This document shows positions 5,156-7,597 of a DNA stretch of 7,597 nucleotides, piece after piece. The DNA is from Burkholderiales bacterium (GTDB lineage Bacteria; Pseudomonadota; Gammaproteobacteria; Burkholderiales; JACMKV01), in the NCBI GenBank assembly GCA_014379915.1, contig JACMKV010000249.1, positions 1 through 7,597 on the forward strand, written 5' to 3'. The first letter of the stretch is position 1. Every line of letters starts with the position of its first letter. A program made the translations under genes and the position numbers. Below the pieces are notes generated by a model. It made no database searches and had not been told where the DNA came from. It saw nothing but the letters and a program-made list of their open reading frames with translations.

Positions 5156-7105
5156 TCAGCGCGGCCGCACGATCGAATCGATCAACGTCGATCCGGCCGG
5201 TGCGTTTTGCCCGGCCGGCTGCGCCGTCATAGCCGGATAGTACAAACCCGTCTGCCGCCGCTCCCACCACAAACCTAGCGCGCGCTGTTCAGGGCTGGCG
5301 AAGCGATATTCGTAGATGACGGCGCGCACGGCTTTCGGCTTCGCGCCGGCGAATGGATCGTTCGCCAGCAGCGCGAGCACGTCGCGCTCGGTGTCGGACG
5401 ATGCGGCGAGCAGGCGCTGCAAAAAGTCGGGAAACCAGTTGCGCGATTCGTTGCCGAGCGCGGCGAACCACATCTGCCAATCGAGCCGCGGCTGATGCGG
5501 CACGTTGAAACCCGGCGCTCCGGCGACATCATCGGGTTTGTATTTGAACGTGTACTCGCGCCAGGTTTGGCCGTCGAGCGAGCCTTCGACGACTATCTCC
5601 TGGCGCTCGGTGATGATTTCGGCAAACGCGCCATACGTGTTGATGGTGCGCAGCGGCGCGGCAAGCTCGGCGAGCCTGGCGAGCAGTACCGGCGGTTCGT
5701 TGCGGGTAGCCGCGGCGTGGATTTGGCCGCTGCCGGCGAGCACGACGACGACCCCATAAACGGCAATCACGCCGGTCGCCAGCGCTGACGGCGTTCGCTT
5801 TGTCCGTGCTCCGCGCCATTTTCGCGGAAGCCATTTGCCGATCGCCTGATCGTCGAACAGCAGCAGGCAGAGCGCGATCGTCAGCAAGTTGAAAAAACCA
5901 TAGTTGCCAGTCGCGATGATCGCAAGCTGGAACGCGATGAACGACCACGCCGCGAGAAAGCGCGGGCGGCGCGGCAGGAAAATAAAAAATGGCAGCACAA
6001 GCTCGATCGCGAACATCGCGCCAGCCGCCGCGATCAGCACGGTGTCGGGCAGCTGGTGCGCGTACCACGCCAACGGCGTCGGCAGCGGCTGGGTTTCGAA
6101 GTAGCGCGTCAGCACGGTCAGATCAGCCCAGCTGGCGTCGCCGCTGGCCAGCTTCACGACCCCCGACAGGAACATGAAGCGGAACAGTAGCCAGCGCAGC
6201 AGACACACCGCGAGCACCGAGCCAGAAGGCAGAAACAAGGCGAGGAAACCGGTTTCGAGCAGCAGCAAATCCCATTGGTAAATCATGAACACCTGCCCGG
6301 CATGAAACAGCGACAGGTAGAGCGCGAACAACATCAGCAGCAATAGCGGGCGTCGCCAACCGGCGCCGGGCCGAGCATCGAAAACCAGCAATAGCGCGAT
6401 GGCCGCACCGCCCCACGATACCGCCTGCAACGCGAAGTCGCTCGCATTGAGCCAGAACACCGTCGGATAACGCAGATAGGCGGCGGCGCCGTAGCGCGCG
6501 GCGATGCGTGCCAGATGATCGCCTACCGGAAGGATGCCGTCGCTGCCGATCAGGCCGAGCGCCTGCACCGCGAAAGAAGCGAATGCCGCAACGTAGCTCA
6601 AGCCGAGCGCGCGCAGAAACAGCTCGCACACCAGGTCGAAGCGCGGCGGCTCAGGCTGCCGACCCCAGAGCGCCAGCGTGATCGCATAAAACACGCTGCG
6701 ATGGCGGGCAATTAACGCGTAGATACGCTCCGCCAACGACGCAAAGCCAGGCACGAGGCGATAGGCCGACAGCCAGATGCCCTTGCCGCGCGCCGCCGAC
6801 GCTGCGCGCAAACTCGCTTCGGCGGCGCTGCTGCGCCCGCCTTCGGCGCCGATGTACTGCGCCGCGCGGCTGAATTCCTGCACGGCGATATGCGGGTAAT
6901 CGTTTGCGACTTGCTGATACGGCGCGATGCGCAAGCGCCCTGCCGATCCACGCTGCCAATAGCGCGCCCACCACAAGCAGAACGCGCAATCGCCGTCGTA
7001 GATCAAGAGCGCTGTTTCGGCGGATTCCGTCTCGGGCATATCAAAAGTCGGCTGGTCGCGCGTCCATCCATTATTAAACGCAGCGACGCTACTCCTGGTT
7101 GCCAT
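5156..7105 (-). CDS. DCC (DUF393) thiol-oxidoreductase domain fused to lipase maturation factor (LMF) membrane protein
   Basis: 649 residues, two parts. Residues about 33-141 are a DCC/DUF393 domain with LLIYDGDCAFCLWW; C40 and C43 form the CxxC that names the family, a thioredoxin-like fold thought to do thiol-disulfide chemistry. Residues about 155-625 match the lipase maturation factor family: SDGILPV (188-194), FHAGQVFMIYQWDLLLLETG (267-286), FRFMFLSGVVKLASGD (309-323), RYFETQPLPTPLAWYAHQLP (334-353), TGNYGFFNLLTI (399-410), and a soluble C-terminal part with VEGSLDGQTWREY and PHQPRLDWQMWF (507-547). About eight membrane segments lie between 165 and 460. Human LMF1 helps lipases fold in the ER; the bacterial role is not established, and no lipase gene is nearby. 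Two starts are possible, M1 (7105) and M23 (7039); neither has a good ribosome-binding site and M23 would still keep both domains. Alternative family assignment is unlikely. Confidence 0.9.
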   Translation of the reverse strand: MATRSSVAAFNNGWTRDQPTFDMPETESAETALLIYDGDCAFCLWWARYWQRGSAGRLRIAPYQQVANDYPHIAVQEFSRAAQYIGAEGGRSSAAEASLRAASAARGKGIWLSAYRLVPGFASLAERIYALIARHRSVFYAITLALWGRQPEPPRFDLVCELFLRALGLSYVAAFASFAVQALGLIGSDGILPVGDHLARIAARYGAAAYLRYPTVFWLNASDFALQAVSWGGAAIALLLVFDARPGAGWRRPLLLLMLFALYLSLFHAGQVFMIYQWDLLLLETGFLALFLPSGSVLAVCLLRWLLFRFMFLSGVVKLASGDASWADLTVLTRYFETQPLPTPLAWYAHQLPDTVLIAAAGAMFAIELVLPFFIFLPRRPRFLAAWSFIAFQLAIIATGNYGFFNLLTIALCLLLFDDQAIGKWLPRKWRGARTKRTPSALATGVIAVYGVVVVLAGSGQIHAAATRNEPPVLLARLAELAAPLRTINTYGAFAEIITERQEIVVEGSLDGQTWREYTFKYKPDDVAGAPGFNVPHQPRLDWQMWFAALGNESRNWFPDFLQRLLAASSDTERDVLALLANDPFAGAKPKAVRAVIYEYRFASPEQRALGLWWERRQTGLYYPAMTAQPAGQNAPAGSTLIDSIVRPR

Positions 7106-7333
7106 CGAACTACCGCTCGGCCGCTAGGCGGTATTACCAGATGCCGTGGCGGATTGGCAAGCTCGAGCGGCGAACTCAGCCGCCGAAGTTCGCGCGTTTC
7201 ACTGACGCCGACCGCATGACCCCCGGAATTCCTGGCGTCATATCCGCGACAGCACCGGGCTGATTCGCCATAGCGCAACTGCACAAACGGCGCGCTGCAA
7301 CCTTTGTTATCTGCGGTTAATGCCTCAGTTAGG

Positions 7334-7366
7334 CCGTTCGTGGTGAGCTTGTCGAACCATGAGCGG
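7334..7366. repeat. REP-like dispersed palindrome
   Basis: Bases 7334-7344 (CCGTTCGTGGT) pair with 7356-7366 (ACCATGAGCGG) with two G-U pairs around an 11-base loop that contains GAGCTTGTCGA. The consensus TTCGTGGTGAGC-TTGTCGAACCA is, to my knowledge, a very common intergenic element in beta- and gammaproteobacteria. Its read-through peptides (VRQAHHER and similar) turn up as spurious protein ends. It is probably non-coding and mobile by RAYT-like or similar means, but no partner gene is here. Confidence 0.7.
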
Positions 7367-7436
7367 GCGCTCCCGTTCGACATTGTAACGGCCGTGTTGG
7401 GGGCGAATACAGGAATTTTCAGCCCCCTGCAGCAGT

Positions 7437-7464
7437 TTGCAGCATTGCCTCGCTTTTGTATAAA
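7437..7464 (+). promoter_or_regulatory. Possible sigma-70 promoter facing right
   Basis: TTGCAG (7437-7442) and TATAAA (7459-7464) are separated by 16 bases. The -10 fits well (5 of 6); the -35 is poor (3 of 6). TATAAA overlaps a small inverted repeat, TTGTA-TAAAT-TACAA (7456-7470), which could be an operator. It points toward the possible gene start at 7568, about 100 bases downstream. Weak evidence. Confidence 0.28.
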
Positions 7465-7567
7465 TTACAAGCACGCCTTTCGTTCGCAGCAGGCTTGCCA
7501 TCTGTTGAAAAACGTAGCGAGCGCACAGACGAGGTGCGAAGACCACCCGCGTCTTTAGGACGTTGGC

Positions 7568-7597
7568 ATGTCGCTTGCTTTTAGCGAAGCTGTAGTC
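7568..7597 (+). CDS. Possible start of a gene running off the window
   Basis: ATG at 7568 opens ten codons (MSLAFSEAVV) without a stop before the window ends. AGGA at 7557-7560 lies seven bases upstream, a good ribosome-binding site, and a possible promoter lies about 100 bases further up. The fragment is too short to identify any family. Divergent placement relative to the DCC-LMF gene is consistent with a real gene, but chance is easily possible. Confidence 0.35.
   Translation, partial: MSLAFSEAVV

Larger units (their letters stand above)
7106..7567. other. Divergent intergenic region without a gene
   Basis: No recognisable protein in any frame. Frames open on the minus strand (7003-7383, 7325-7546) translate the REP-like palindrome into the familiar artefact peptides VRQAHHERPN and WFDKLTTNG, so they are not genes. 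The stretch holds the palindrome at 7334-7366, a weaker GC arm pair (GGGGGC 7399-7404 with GCCCCC 7422-7427) and a possible rightward promoter at 7437-7464. It should also carry the promoter of the DCC-LMF gene, which I cannot pinpoint. Confidence 0.6.

Noticed and set aside
7399..7427. GGGGGC/GCCCCC hairpin as a terminator or riboswitch
   Set aside because: Six pairs around a 17-base loop with no T-run and no known riboswitch motif.
7003..7558. Open frames on both strands in the right-hand intergenic region
   Set aside because: Translations include the artefact peptides of the REP-like palindrome, overlap the DCC-LMF start or each other, and have no recognisable domain.

Overview
The window looks like a piece of a high-GC proteobacterial chromosome, most likely beta- or gammaproteobacterial. 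This rests on the CzcA-type heavy-metal RND pump, the DCC/lipase-maturation-factor fusion protein, and an intergenic palindrome (7334-7366) of a kind scattered through many beta- and gammaproteobacterial genomes. This is a judgement from protein and repeat style, not from a marker gene. No rRNA, tRNA, CRISPR array or intact transposase is visible.

Layout, left to right. (1) Bases 3-320 encode a 3'-truncated piece of an alpha/beta-hydrolase-like domain, of the kind found at the C-terminus of some serine/threonine kinases. Its similarity stops at the ribosome-binding site of the next gene. (2) 328-3540 is an intact 1070-residue heavy-metal efflux RND permease of the CzcA type. It carries the proton-relay triad D402/D408/E415 and has no adaptor or outer-membrane partner beside it. 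(3) 3687-4109 encodes a small exported His/Asp-rich protein built on a 120-bp tandem duplication, probably a periplasmic metal binder. (4) 4110-4750 is a scar region without a convincing intact gene. It holds a 15-bp-stem hairpin, three 23-bp tandem repeats that resemble a transposon end, and on the minus strand the last ~70 codons of a copper P1B-type ATPase. (5) 4751-5101 is a small DUF3147-type membrane protein. (6) 5156-7105, minus strand, is a 649-residue fusion of a DCC (DUF393) thiol-oxidoreductase domain with a lipase-maturation-factor membrane domain. (7) 7106-7567 is non-coding, with a REP-like palindrome and a possible rightward promoter. A new rightward gene may start at 7568.

Taken together, the left half reads as a rearranged metal-resistance island. 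A divalent-cation RND pump and a His-rich periplasmic protein survive, a copper ATPase has been reduced to its tail, and the genes that normally complete the RND tripartite system are absent from view. The junctions near 315-327 and near 4680, plus the repeat array at 4405-4472, are the visible signs of rearrangement. The right half (DUF3147, DCC-LMF) looks like ordinary chromosomal housekeeping of unknown function. I do not see a clear new defence or mobile system. The most distinctive items are the duplicated His-rich protein, the two gene-truncation junctions and the 23-bp repeat array.
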